From NCBI GenBank assembly GCA_035771175.1, contig CM069592.1, positions 40,860,623 through 40,924,622 on the forward strand: a stretch of 64,000 nt of DNA, given 5' to 3'. This DNA is from Paratinospora sagittata. Lineage: Eukaryota > Streptophyta > Magnoliopsida > Ranunculales > Menispermaceae. A program made the position numbers and the translations under genes. Numbering within the stretch: position 1 is the first letter of the stretch; every line of letters begins with the position of its first letter. The notes under the pieces were generated by a model, which was given only the letters and a program-made list of their open reading frames with translations, did no database searches and was not told the DNA's origin. This document shows, piece after piece, positions 1 to 13,785 of this stretch.

Positions 1-449
1 TGATCTATGACTTTTTTGGTAGCAGTTCCAATCTATCTGACTCAGATAATAGAATCTTTGGACAAGAAGAGAAATAATAGCACCAAGTCAAGTCCCATAT
101 ACTCCAAAATATGTCGACATTTTGCATTTCTAAGTTTGGCTGGGCTGCTTCACGCTTGTGTGGTTTGGATAATTATCATAATCGAATCATAGGCAAACAA
201 AACTTCCCTGTACAAATACTAGTCATATCTCGAATTATTGAATGGTACTGGGGCAAGGGAAAGTGATGTTGCCTAGTGGAGCATATTTGTAACTTCTTAG
301 GTGTAATTAGAACCAGGAGGCACTTTTCTCTCCATCTTAATTGAAACTTTTCATCTGTTTTTTTATGTAGTAGTGGCAGCTTACTTTAAAATTAATAGAC
401 AGACAGAACCAATTAGTGATAGCAACAGATGGGACTGGTGGAAAAATAA

Positions 450-697
450 GGGCCTGTTTGGTATTCAATTCAAAATTAGGGTTTAAAAACAAGTATTTAA
501 AAAGTAGTTTTTAGAGTTCATTTTTAGAAAACAAAGAGAACAACTTTTTATAGTATTCTTGTTTTCTACATAAATTTTAAAGTTAAACTTAAATACAGTA
601 TTTAAATATTCTGAAAACACCCTAACCAAATAAGTTTTTGAAGAATCTTAGATTTAAAAATAGGAAATTATTTTTAAATCCTATACCAAATGGGGCT
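450..697. mobile_element. PIF/Harbinger (Tourist)-type MITE
   Basis: This is a 248-bp non-coding element. It starts GGGCCTGTTTGGTAT and ends ATACCAAATGGGGCT; the ends are inverted repeats matching at 11 of 15 positions. It is flanked by the trinucleotide TAA at 447-449 and 698-700. Termini of the GGGCCTGTTTGG type with a TAA/TTA target duplication are the known signature of Tourist/PIF-Harbinger MITEs. The interior is AT-rich and codes for nothing, so the element would need a transposase supplied in trans. The imperfect ends suggest an old insertion. Confidence 0.72.
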
Positions 698-820
698 TAA
701 GAGTTCCTTAAACGAAATAATGAGCCTACAGGCCGGAAGGAAAACCAAACTCTTATTTCTTCTTTTTTCTCTAGGCACGGAGAAATGAGTTGAATCATAA
801 GATACAATGGATGTTTGTTG

Positions 821-1150
821 GGCGGGCTTTAATATTGACTAGTACCAATATTGTCAATTTAACCGCTTATTAGATCATATGTGAGGTTCTACTCCAAAAG
901 TATGTGACCCACCTTAATATCTTGTCATCTCTTAGTAATATTATCAATTTTGATACTACTTGTTGAACGGGCTTAAATCTTGACTAGTTGATATATTGTA
1001 TTCAACTTAATCACTTTTGAATTTAGGTGTGAGGTTTTACTCTAAAAAGCCTCAATACCAATGAGAGTGAGATCTTAACTTACATTTTGTATAATGAACT
1101 TGCTCATAGTTGACGTGAAACTATTATTTCGGTCCACATATACTCAACAG
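821..1150 (+). repeat. Dispersed repeat, two adjacent partial copies
   Basis: Two related stretches (about 821-930 and 965-1150) share the order 'gggctttaatattgacta', '...gtgaggttytactc', and in the second '...aacttgctcatag...actattattt'. A third copy with the same order of motifs is at about 23482-23656. They are diverged and non-coding. The family looks like a common non-autonomous transposon remnant; its class cannot be fixed from these copies. Confidence 0.5.
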
Positions 1151-2980
1151 TCAACTTAAGTGGGGTTAAGAGGTTTTTGGTTCCCAATTTTCTTAATGGG
1201 TGACTCAACAAACACATCGGACATAAAGCTAAAGGATAAAAAAAAAAAAAATGTTCTATTTGAGTGCTTATTTGTTTTTTTTTTATTTTTTATTTTTTTA
1301 CTTCTATTGTCTCCATTATCTTGTAACTGTCTGGATGAACCATTATCCAAATTTCTTCTGCATTCAAAGAAAGAAAAGAAAAGGAAAGATGCAAATCAGA
1401 TGGAACAGGAGTGATTGAGGGGAAGAAACAAAGGAGCCTAGGAGCGTCTGTTTCTAGTTAGTTCAGATTCCCTGGGTTTGAAACCACATGCATGAGCCAA
1501 TTATTTTTGGTAGGCTCTCCACAAATGGCAGATTGGAGTAGAGATGCATGTGACTCGCTGTGAGCTTGTGAGTCCATTGTCTCCTCCAGCCTCTCTAATT
1601 GAAAATTGAGGAATGCATGTGATGTGCTTGGGAGACGTGTCAATTTTGATTCACTAGATCCAAAATGAGTTACATTTGATGGAAAAACATACAAATTCTA
1701 TGCTTCTTAAACATACTTTATATGTCTTTTGTGAATCCATTCATGATCCTAATGATGTTTTTCCTTTGAATAGTTCCTTAGAGATTAAAGCAGTGATATA
1801 TATATATATATATTTTCTTTTGAGAAAAATAATGTTAGTAGTTGAATAATTAGCACCATCACCATACGACATTCTCGGGAAGATGTCAGGCCTGTTTTTG
1901 ACCCATTAATCTTTCTCACCCCTTAAGGTGAGGTAGTGACAAAAGTTTAACTTAAAACTTTTGGGTTTCAAAGGTATCTCTTTACTAACTGTATCAACTT
2001 CATATTGGCTAAAGCAATGATATTTTGATCTAGCATAGGTTAGAAAATAAAAGATGACAGTGAATGTATAGATTACAAGACATCTATTTTCATTTTCCAA
2101 TACATCTATAGTCAATTACTTTGTTCACACAATATAAACAAGAAATTAATTAAAGTTATTTATATTACTTTTATTAAACAAAAAAGTGTTCATTTTTCCA
2201 TAATTTATAAACAATTCTTGATGTTAAAAAATATAGAATACAATGAAAACACATTTTATTATTTAATCCAAAAGTAGTCTATTGTTTAACACTTCCAAGG
2301 TCTTAATTTTTTTTTTTTACTTAATATTAGGTTGAGCGAGTGACAAAGTTAAGAAGTATAAAATTTTATTATATAATAGATCATGAGTTTAAGTTTTTTA
2401 ACTTACACAACAATATCTTTGGATAATTGTGGTCATTAAAAAAAAGTTTTAATTTTTTATTTTAAAGATTATAATAATCCTTTATTTCTTAAACATATTT
2501 AGCTAACAGTATGAATTATTGTCAAGAATAAAACTGGTCGGGTTTGAGAAATATAAATTATTATAAAAATCAAATATATATTTTTAAAGCACTAAATTTT
2601 CTTAAATAGAATTCCTAAATAACATCGTTAATAATTCAAAATCCAGAACCGAATATTAATTAGCTATTTACACGTGTTGGCCCAATTGATCCACACTAGG
2701 CCATCAATTAAAACCATGACATGATTTCTTATCTGCTTAATAATTACCAGTGTTCAAAGTTCAAAAACGCCCTTCACACTTTACAGGTGTCAGCGATTTG
2801 AAAGCGCGAGCGTTTCGAGTCAATAAAAGCATTTACCCGCGCGTTTAATCGCACCAGCTATAATTTCCTTTTGGGACAGTAATAGATCCATAAATAATTA
2901 CAGAAAAAAAAAAAAAAAAAACCCATAGTAAATGGAATCCTGGGCAGTGCTGCCCGTCCTGCCCGCTTTCCTCTCCCTTC

Positions 2981-2989
2981 TATTTATTA
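2981..2989 (+). promoter_or_regulatory. TATA-like element for the serine-rich-type gene
   Basis: TATTTATTA follows a C/T-rich stretch. A leader would begin near 3010 and probably contains an intron (donor about 3046 after TTAG, acceptor TTGCAG ending at 3245), placing the start codon 24 bases into the second exon. The intron assignment is inferred from splice-site sequence only. A short palindrome, gggcagtgctgccc, lies just upstream at 2942-2955. Confidence 0.4.
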
Positions 2990-3269
2990 CAATCCGCACC
3001 CTCTGTTAAACGCAGTTTGCCGCTTTGGCCGCTCAAGATTTCTTAGGTTTTTCTCTATCATTTTTCCTCCTTTTTTTTTTTTTAATTAATTCTTTACAAG
3101 ATTATATAGTACTGAATAATTGGAGTACCCCCATCTAAGATTTTTTTTTTTTTGATGTAATTTTAGTTTAATGTGTTTTAAACTATAGTTATTGTTTGTA
3201 TGCTATTTTGTTGCTGAGAATGGTTGTTAATGGTGGGTGTTGCAGGAGCATTGTTGGTGAAGTGAGTAA

Positions 3270-3512
3270 ATGGGTTCTTGGGGTAGTGAAAAGGGTAGTG
3301 GAAAAGAGAAAGAGAGCAAGGATCAGCAGCAAAACAGTGGGGCACAAAGGAGCATGAAGAGGACATTATCATTGAACGAAGCATCTTCAGGAGGAGGAAG
3401 CAATAAGGCTTCTGTGTGTGTTTGTGCTCCGACAACGCATGCGGGATCATTCAAATGCAGGCTTCACAGGGTAAATTCAACTCAATCGGCTCGTCACCCT
3501 GTTGTTCGTTGA
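3270..3512 (+). CDS. Small serine-rich-type protein with a CxCxPTxHxGSFxCRxHR motif
   Basis: An 80-residue protein. The N-terminal 45 residues are polar and rich in Gly, Ser, Lys and Gln. A conserved segment follows (about residues 48-67) reading CVCAPTTHAGSFKCRLHR, and the tail is short and basic. This Cys-x-Cys-x-Pro-Thr...Gly-Ser-Phe-x-Cys-Arg-x-His-Arg block is typical of small plant proteins annotated as 'serine-rich protein-related'; I know of no biochemical function for them. The closely spaced Cys and His residues could bind metal, which is inference. The start is the first ATG after the proposed leader intron. No signal peptide or membrane segment is visible. The coding region has no intron. 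Confidence 0.75.
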   Translation: MGSWGSEKGSGKEKESKDQQQNSGAQRSMKRTLSLNEASSGGGSNKASVCVCAPTTHAGSFKCRLHRVNSTQSARHPVVR

Positions 3513-6195
3513 GAACAACACTATTTATAAGCTCTGTAATGTCTTATCTGTTATATGGAGGAGTCTTGTGCAATCTTTAATACTACTATCCTCTTCTTCT
3601 ATGGCTCTTATTTTCTTGTTCTATGTTTTTGGAATAGAAAAATAGAAGTATGTGATAGAAGCGAGTGAGTTGGAAGATGGGAGTTATTGTAATTTAATAT
3701 ATAAATGGGTGATCGCATTATGAAATAGTAAATCTCTCTTAGCACTTAAAAAGTTCTTGATTTCCTTTTGCAACAAATGGTGAAAAAAAGAAATCTGGAT
3801 TTAACTGATAATATTCATTTGTGCTTTGGATCCTTATTTGGCAAATCAATTTTGTTTTTAAGGGGATGGGGGATTTAATTTTGATAATATTCATGGGTGT
3901 GGATGTTGATGCATTTCTCATTGGAGGACCTTTTTGGTATGCTTTCTTTTTTCGTTTCAGGTGTAAAGTGAATGATTTATGTTTTGTGGGCATGTTTGAT
4001 TGGAAGTAAAAAAATGCAGTAACTCTCATTGAAGCACTTTCAATTGTTCATGAATCCAGATGCTTGATATGTAAGTTTGCACTCTCCATATATTGGCTTC
4101 AGTTCCCTTTTATTTTTTTCTTTTTGGTGTATGTATCATCAGTAATTTTCTAACTACTCACTAAGGGAAGTAATTCTGATTCAGGGAATGATCGAAAGTG
4201 GTTGTTTTTTACTGGATCTAGCAAGGCTAACTGCAAGCAATTGTCTTTGGTTCGACGTGTTTGAGTGGTAATTTATGTACCAGCCTTCCCTTTACCTGTT
4301 TTCGTCCATTATTGTGTGAGCCATTTTGTTATAATTCTATACAAATGGACCGATAGGGACTCTGCAAGATATAACGAGATTTTAGTAATTGGCTACCTAA
4401 TACCTGTTTTTACCCATTTAATTTGTGAGCCATCTTCTCATAATAAATGGGTTGATATAGCCGCCTCTTAAGGAGTTGATTATGAGACTTCTAAGAGCTG
4501 GAACTAGAAGTCAATGTTTAACTTGAAGCCTTGACAATGGTTTGGTTTAAACTGATTATCCAACTTAGACACCAAATTTAGTAGAATACCTCCAATTACT
4601 ATTCTCTTCATTACTGTTACTGTATTTCAAGTTCTTATTTACCTCCTTGATAAAGAAGTTGATGGAAAAATTATTAAATACCATTTTACTTAAAAGCTAT
4701 AACTCATGGGTAAAGGCTCAACTATGTACATTAAGTGAGCATAGACATTAACACTCTCTCTTACATGCATGATAATATATGAACTAAATTTATATTAGAG
4801 AGTAAAGACAAAAGTAGTAAATGAGAGTTAGAAGTAAATACTAGTAAGGAGGTTTGTGTAATGAATTACCCACAAGTGTGGTCAGAAGGATAGAGGCACA
4901 TAAGGCGGTGGGTTGGGATAGCCCACATCATCCAAAAGGGAAAAAAAATTATGATCTATTTGAGATTCTTTCTAACCATTATAGATGTCTTTTTGAAGTG
5001 TGGCAAGGGTCTAGAACCCGTCAATACCGAGTGTACTGATACCATAAAGAAAAATAATAACACATTATTGGTCATGAATACATCTAGCAGCCATCTTACC
5101 CTTCAACAAATAAAACTCTAACTGGTGGTTGAACAACCATTTAAGCATGTAAGACATCACATGCCATTGCTTGAACTTACCTTTTCTTCATTTATTTAAC
5201 AAGACTTCTGGCCTTCATGTTACCTATAATCATTTACAGACGCACCCCACTCCTTTTCTACTTCTTGACTGGTGACTTTAGGTTGATCCTTCTTCTTCTT
5301 CTTCTTCTTCTTTTTCTTTTCTGTTTGTTTCCCTTACATTTTTGTTTTTCTTGTTTTTATATTTGTATCTTTTGTAAATAGTTCTCATTGCTCTTTTGAT
5401 GAAATGTTGTTAATTTGTTACTGCAGAAAGCTCAGTATGTTCTGTTAATTGGTTCTTATAATGGGCTTCATGAACAAAAGTGAAGATCAACAGGGAGCAG
5501 CTTCTCTTTCTGGTGCATAGATTAATAATAAGCATGACTTCCCATTCTCAAAGACGGGCAGGTTGAACAACCATTAAAGTGCAGCAATTCTAGAGTATTT
5601 AGTTCTTCATTTGTAACTAAAGCACTGATTAACATCTGTAGAAACTCTGATTGGGTCATCCATTCTTGTTTGAATTTTCTGTATTTTCAGACATCGAATT
5701 TAAGGATTTTCATTCAGGAGTTTCTATGTCAATGAACAAGAACTATTTCTTTATCTTAATGGCTAGTGGACAATTTAGGCAGTGAATTCTTCAATTTCTA
5801 TCTTTTTTCTCGTGACTGGGAAGATTGGGCGATTGGTATGAATCAAGATATATGCAGACAGAAAAAAGAAAAAAAGAAAAAGAATGCCAGGGTAGCAGGA
5901 AATGAAATAAGCAGCTTTATTAGGATATGGGAATGCATGACCAATTCTTCTAATTACAAGGTTATGTAAAGCACAACATATACATTAATTAATAATTTAT
6001 GGACAGAGTTGGGCAATGTAAAACAAAAGGATTCAGTTTTTCCGTTCGATTTCCTGTGAACTATATGTTGGTCAAAGCCTTGTGAACCCTCTTTGATTCT
6101 GAGCAATTAAAAATTAGCCAAATTTTGTGTTGTACTCCAACTAACATATCAGAATAGATCAATATCAATGGTTTCTCCTCTTTTTGAAGTGTACA
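3513..6195. other. Intergenic region between the serine-rich-type gene and the PPR gene
   Basis: It contains the probable 3' untranslated region of the upstream gene (to about 3720), a CTT/T-rich run at about 5288-5320, and otherwise AT-rich sequence. Open frames of 60-96 codons on both strands have no recognisable domain and no leader or splice structure. I see no gene. Confidence 0.55.
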
Positions 6196-7629
6196 TCAAC
6201 CCACTTCCCACTTGAAACTTTGATGATGAAGGGATGCATCAGAAAGTCCATTACATTCCTTGGAGTGCATATCTTCAGCATCCTGATCCTCTAGGTCAGC
6301 CACATCCTGCATCCTCCTCGCTCTTAATAATGCTTCCTGTATATCATTGCTTGGCCTCATGGGCATGTCCCTAACTAACTCATAAGCATTACCCAACAAG
6401 CCAGCACGTTCCAATAGCTCAACCATGCAGCCATAATGATCTATAGTAGGTGCAATACCATACCTTTCCTTCATATTCTGGAAATGCTTGCAACCTTCCT
6501 CTACCAAGCCTTTATGCACACAAGCACATAACACACCAACAAAAGTGATATCATCGGGTACTATTTCAGCTTTCTCCATTTGTGCGAAAAGGGCAAGTGC
6601 TTCCTCTCCACGCCCATGAACACCAAGGCTTGTGATCATAGAATTCCAAGTAGCCACACTCTTTTCTTCCATGCTATCAAAAACTCTTTTAGCATCCTCC
6701 AGACTACCACATTTACTATACATATCAATCAGAGTTGTCCCAAGAAAAGCATTCAATTTGAACCCATTCTTGACACAAAAATCATCAATCCAATTACCCA
6801 ATTTCAAGCTCCCTAATTCGGTACAAGCAACCAGCAAGCTCACCAAAGTAAACTCATTAGGCCTCACATTATCAAGCTGCATTCGCTGGAAAAGTTCAAA
6901 TGCTTCTTCCGGCTGCCGGTTTCTCGCATACCCATTAATCATAGCCGTCCAAGACACAACATTTCTAACCGGCATTCTCTCAAAAACCTCACGGGCAACT
7001 TCTAATTCCTCACAAGAAACAAGCCCTGCTGCCATGGTCGTCCAAGAGACAACATTCCTCACGCGCATTTTGTCAAACACTTTACGCGCAAAATCCGGAA
7101 CCCCACACTTGCAGTAGAAATCTATTAAGGTGTTGTGCAAGAATATGTCTTTGTAAAATCCGGTTTTGAGAGCTAACGCGTGAACTTGCTTGCCCATGTC
7201 GATGGAAGAGGAAATAGAACAAGCTTTTATAACAAAAGGGAATGTGAATTTATCAGGTGGGACGCTACGAGTAACCATGAGATTGTAGAGGAGGAGAGCT
7301 TGGTTGGAATTGGAGTGGATGGTATGGGCTCTGATCATGAGATTCCAAGTAAAAGTGAGAGGATTTGGGATTTGGCGGAACACAAGAGTTGCGTAATCTA
7401 TTCTTTTTAAGGAAAAGTAGCGGCGGAGCAATTTGGTTAGGAGTAAAGGCTCGTGAGAGAGGTTGTTTCGGATGATCAGTGCGTGGATTTGCTTGAGGTG
7501 TTGGAAGTTGTAAGAGCATTTCTGGAGTCGTAAAAGAGCTTCCCGAGAATTGAACCTGTGTGTTCTGGAGGTATGGAATTGGTTGCTTCTTGGGAGAAAT
7601 TCTGGGTTGCGTGAAAGACATCCAACCAT
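6196..7629 (-). CDS. PLS-class pentatricopeptide repeat (PPR) protein, At3g26630-like
   Basis: An intronless 477-residue protein. After a Ser/Arg-rich N-terminus that fits an organelle transit peptide, it has tandem PPR motifs from about residue 45 to 420, with the usual PLS landmarks: 'LKQIHALIIRNN', 'TFTWNLMIRAH', 'FLHNTLIDFYCKCG', 'NVVSWTTMAAG', 'NVVSWTAMINGYAR', 'FLGTTLIDMYSKCG'. PPR proteins bind organellar RNA one base per repeat, and PLS members commonly act in C-to-U editing or splicing. The C-terminus (about 425-477) does not follow a canonical E domain and there is no DYW domain, so any editing role would need a partner deaminase. I recall the Arabidopsis counterpart At3g26630 lying near GAPA, as here. 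The start is the first Met of the open frame. Confidence 0.88.
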   Translation of the reverse strand: MVGCLSRNPEFLPRSNQFHTSRTHRFNSREALLRLQKCSYNFQHLKQIHALIIRNNLSHEPLLLTKLLRRYFSLKRIDYATLVFRQIPNPLTFTWNLMIRAHTIHSNSNQALLLYNLMVTRSVPPDKFTFPFVIKACSISSSIDMGKQVHALALKTGFYKDIFLHNTLIDFYCKCGVPDFARKVFDKMRVRNVVSWTTMAAGLVSCEELEVAREVFERMPVRNVVSWTAMINGYARNRQPEEAFELFQRMQLDNVRPNEFTLVSLLVACTELGSLKLGNWIDDFCVKNGFKLNAFLGTTLIDMYSKCGSLEDAKRVFDSMEEKSVATWNSMITSLGVHGRGEEALALFAQMEKAEIVPDDITFVGVLCACVHKGLVEEGCKHFQNMKERYGIAPTIDHYGCMVELLERAGLLGNAYELVRDMPMRPSNDIQEALLRARRMQDVADLEDQDAEDMHSKECNGLSDASLHHQSFKWEVG

Positions 7630-8459
7630 AATAGCTAATTTGTTGATTGAAATTACAACAACTCATCAGAAAATGCAAAAGAGACCCGAGTATGGTGAGC
7701 TTTTCTATTCATTCCCTTTGTTTTACCAAGTTTTTTTTTTTTTTTTTTTTTTTTTCTGAAACATACCAAGTTTAAGTTTGGGTAAGCATCTTTTAGTACT
7801 CACAAGATTTTTTTTTTCCCAGTTTCTTAACATGAAATTTGGATAAGCTTAGTATAGAACCACTAGTCACTTCCCAATCATCTTACATCATTTCTTATGA
7901 GTCCAACTATAACAAGATTTGGCCTAGTAGCGCTTGCTCAGCTGGTTGGCATCCCTCCTCTTTTCACAAGTTCCCCTACTAACCAAAATAATGGGGCAAT
8001 CATGGTTGTTAGTTTTCCACGGTCTCGTTCTGGCCCTATGTGTCCTTAGCTATAAGGGCTTTTCTTTTGTCATTGTGCATCTGTCAATGTTTGTAGGGGG
8101 CTTATGTGTCTTACTTGTCTTTGTGGCTATTATGGAGCTACACTAGTTTTTTATACCTAAATGCTCTTCAGAATGATTCATGACATTGTTGACAAGGATA
8201 TTCTCCAAAAATGGAGAATTATTGTAATCTTGTGGCAAAAAAATGTTATAACATGACTTGTAATTTAAATGTCCACATATCTCTTTAAAAGAAAAAAGTG
8301 TAGGAAGTATATTTATGTAGCAAACTTTATATAGTTATGTTGAATTAATTAAGTACATGTATATTTTTACAATTTACCATGGAGATTATTCAAAACAGCC
8401 CAATTCACCATCAGAGATGGCCTTGCAATCCCTTAATTGGAGAGGATGAGATAGTTCAA
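7630..8459. other. Intergenic region with a possible SINE remnant
   Basis: A poly(T) run of about 26 lies at 7731-7755. At about 7926-8150 the sequence 'tagcgcttgctcagctggtt' resembles a tRNA-type A box (TRGCnnAGYnGG) and could be the head of a tRNA-derived SINE, but I see no clear B box, tail or target duplication. The remainder is AT-rich with no gene visible. Confidence 0.35.
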
Positions 8460-8881
8460 TTAGGTGGCCCAAATGAGCGGTGAAAAGCCTTGTAACCAGA
8501 CAAGAAACAAAGAGATGAGAGTACAACAGTGAAACTGTAATGAGCAATGGTTAAAGGCTTACGACATCAATGTGGCATATCCTGTTGATATTCCTCCCTT
8601 GTCCACACATTAAATCCAGCAATCAGCCCAGGCCCAACAAAATCATGAAAGAGAAGAGGAGAGGTTCTGAGGTGAAAGAAGAAGTTGAAATGAGAGTGTG
8701 CGAATCGACGATAGAAAATGGTGTGGTGGGAAGGCACATGAAGTGAGTGTGAAACCACAGCCATTCGTTCATTAAGAGGCTATCCATTATCCCATCCATC
8801 TCTTTTTATCACCCAATCCTCCCATTTCTCACTTCTGCTTCAAGCTGTCCAATTCTCCACTTCTCTACTCTCTCCTGCACT
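8460..8881 (+). promoter_or_regulatory. GAPA promoter and leader region
   Basis: The 420 bases before the GAPA start carry motifs known from light-regulated GAPA promoters: AGAAACAA at 8503-8510, identical to the 'AE-box', and CAAATGAGCG at 8470-8479, a partial match to the Gap box CAAATGAA(A/G)A. A C/T-rich leader (about 8790-8880, with repeated 'cccatc'/'ctctc' blocks) precedes the ATG. No canonical TATA box is visible. The motifs are short, so their function is inferred from the family and not shown by the sequence. Confidence 0.45.
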
Positions 8882-11842
<2,961 letters not shown>

Positions 11843-13785
11843 AGTTATCAACTGCCCTGTTGAATCTGCGCGCTGTCTTCTTAATTTTTGTTTTTCCCTT
11901 TGAAGATTTCTTTAATGGTCGAGGTGATAAGGAGATTGTAAGTTATGTATAGTCGTTGTAACTGTGGAATATCACATTCCTCTTTCTTTATATTTAATTT
12001 AATTACTGATTACTACAGTATGGTTGGAAATAACTACCATGGTTATGTAATTGGAGAGAGAAGAAGCATCAAAAGGAGGAAGAAAAAGGAAAAATATGTA
12101 ATTAAAGGTCATATTTATTTGTGTAGCAATTTTGGATGGGAAAGAAAACCTTTGTTGCAGCTGCGACATTGAAACAGATAAGGAACAGTCTCCTCAGAAA
12201 ATATTAAATATGAGGAGATTCATGAGTGGATAAAAAACATAGCTGCTGGAGACATTATCAAAATCCTGTATCGGATACAAACAAATCCCATAAGTTCCTT
12301 CCCCACCATATATTTTGAGATGGCAAGTTATCTACGTGTTTGTATCGAATTGAAAATAAAAAAAATCATCCAAACGTACTTAGGCTAAGGGCATTATTTA
12401 CTCACATAGAAACATACGGTCAAAGTGGATACGGATTACGTAATTCATTACCCAGTCTACAGTATTCTGAAGTTACGTATAAATGGCAATTTACACGAGG
12501 TGGATTATTAATTTTAGACTTAAATGTTACAATGTGATGTTGACATAGATTACCATCATTTATATTTCCTTAAATTTAACTACTATTAATTATATATAGT
12601 GATAAGAGTAATACTTACTAAAATATTATCAATAAAACATGTGTTTAACCCCAAAAATTGATTATTAATGAACCAACTATTATAATTAAAAAATACGTGT
12701 CTTAATTACTATAAACAGAAGATATGGGGGCATCTTGTAGGGTTGTAAGAGAAAGAGGCAGGTGGCCATTTAAGAGCTTTTGGCCTTGGGCTCCACATGA
12801 GCACACTGTAAGCGTACAAGAGAAAATTGTCTGCCACGAGTTTAATAACCTTTCTGCAAAAAGAAACAACTCTCTCTCTCCCTACGGAAAAAAAGATAAG
12901 AACGTGCGTGGGATACTCAATCCGTATGACACGAATATATTGCTATAACTATGCCAGCTTTTGGGTTGTCGTTCCCGCGAATCAAGGCCCATATATATTA
13001 TTATTCGCGACGCGCTGTTGACCAGTCACTACTATTCCCCTTCCCCTCTAGCCTCCGAAACCCCCAGAACGACTCCCTCCCTATTCCTTCCCTCTCAAAT
13101 ACCAATTTTTTCCTCTATTTTTATGAAGTCAATATTCAGCATCCATCGTCGTATAAACTCAAACTCACACACTACTAAGCTTTCAAATTCCGCCCCTTCA
13201 GCGACTTCTCCGTCACTCCATCCACAATCCACGCTGTTCAGCGTTAGAAAAGATCTACAAATCTTGAAGATCATGACGAGTCCCTAAAACTGTTATTATT
13301 ATTTTTTTCTAATCAATAACTAAATCATATCTAGAAATCGCAATTCAATCTATAGATGATATGAATTTTAAATCATCTTGGTCTGAGAAACAAAATTATT
13401 ATTTAATTACTGTCCTAATCTGTTCCATCGAAGAACTGAAGCAATGGAAAATCTGTACATCTACCATCTTTAAAAGAGAGCATTTATAAAAAGTGAATAT
13501 TATAGGCATCATCTACAGCATGAACGATACGCATTGAACAGTGATGGTCCCCCCCCGCCAAAGCGTCTTTGCTCAAAAGTCATTTTCAACAGTTTTACCG
13601 TACAATTACACACAGAGCCATAGGAATAAAAAAATTGAAATTAACAAAAAAAAAAGGAACGTAATGGAGGACATCGACGGTTACCGATGGTCGGCATTCC
13701 TGCAACCGCGCTCCGGCTCTTCATCGTGGCAAAATAGCATTCGTGAAAGAAAATGAGGTAAAAACAACTGTGTGGAAAAAGAGCA
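11843..13785. other. Intergenic region between GAPA and the RING gene
   Basis: The first 200 bases or so are GAPA 3' untranslated sequence. The part near 13300-13785 is probably the 3' untranslated region of the minus-strand RING gene. Between them lies AT-rich sequence, then a TATA-like 'catatatatta' near 12988-12998 and a C/T-rich stretch with a 54-codon open frame (13123-13287), discussed under findings. I see no recognisable protein. Confidence 0.5.

Larger units (their letters stand above)
1..2975. other. Intergenic region upstream of the serine-rich-type gene
   Basis: I find no convincing gene here. It is AT-rich DNA with homopolymer runs, an (AT)n run near 1796-1812, one MITE and two copies of a dispersed repeat (both listed separately). 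Short open frames, for example at 1458-1694 on the minus strand, have no recognisable domain. The stretch around 2330-2450 has a weakly tRNA-like layout and could be an old SINE remnant, which I cannot confirm. Confidence 0.6.
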
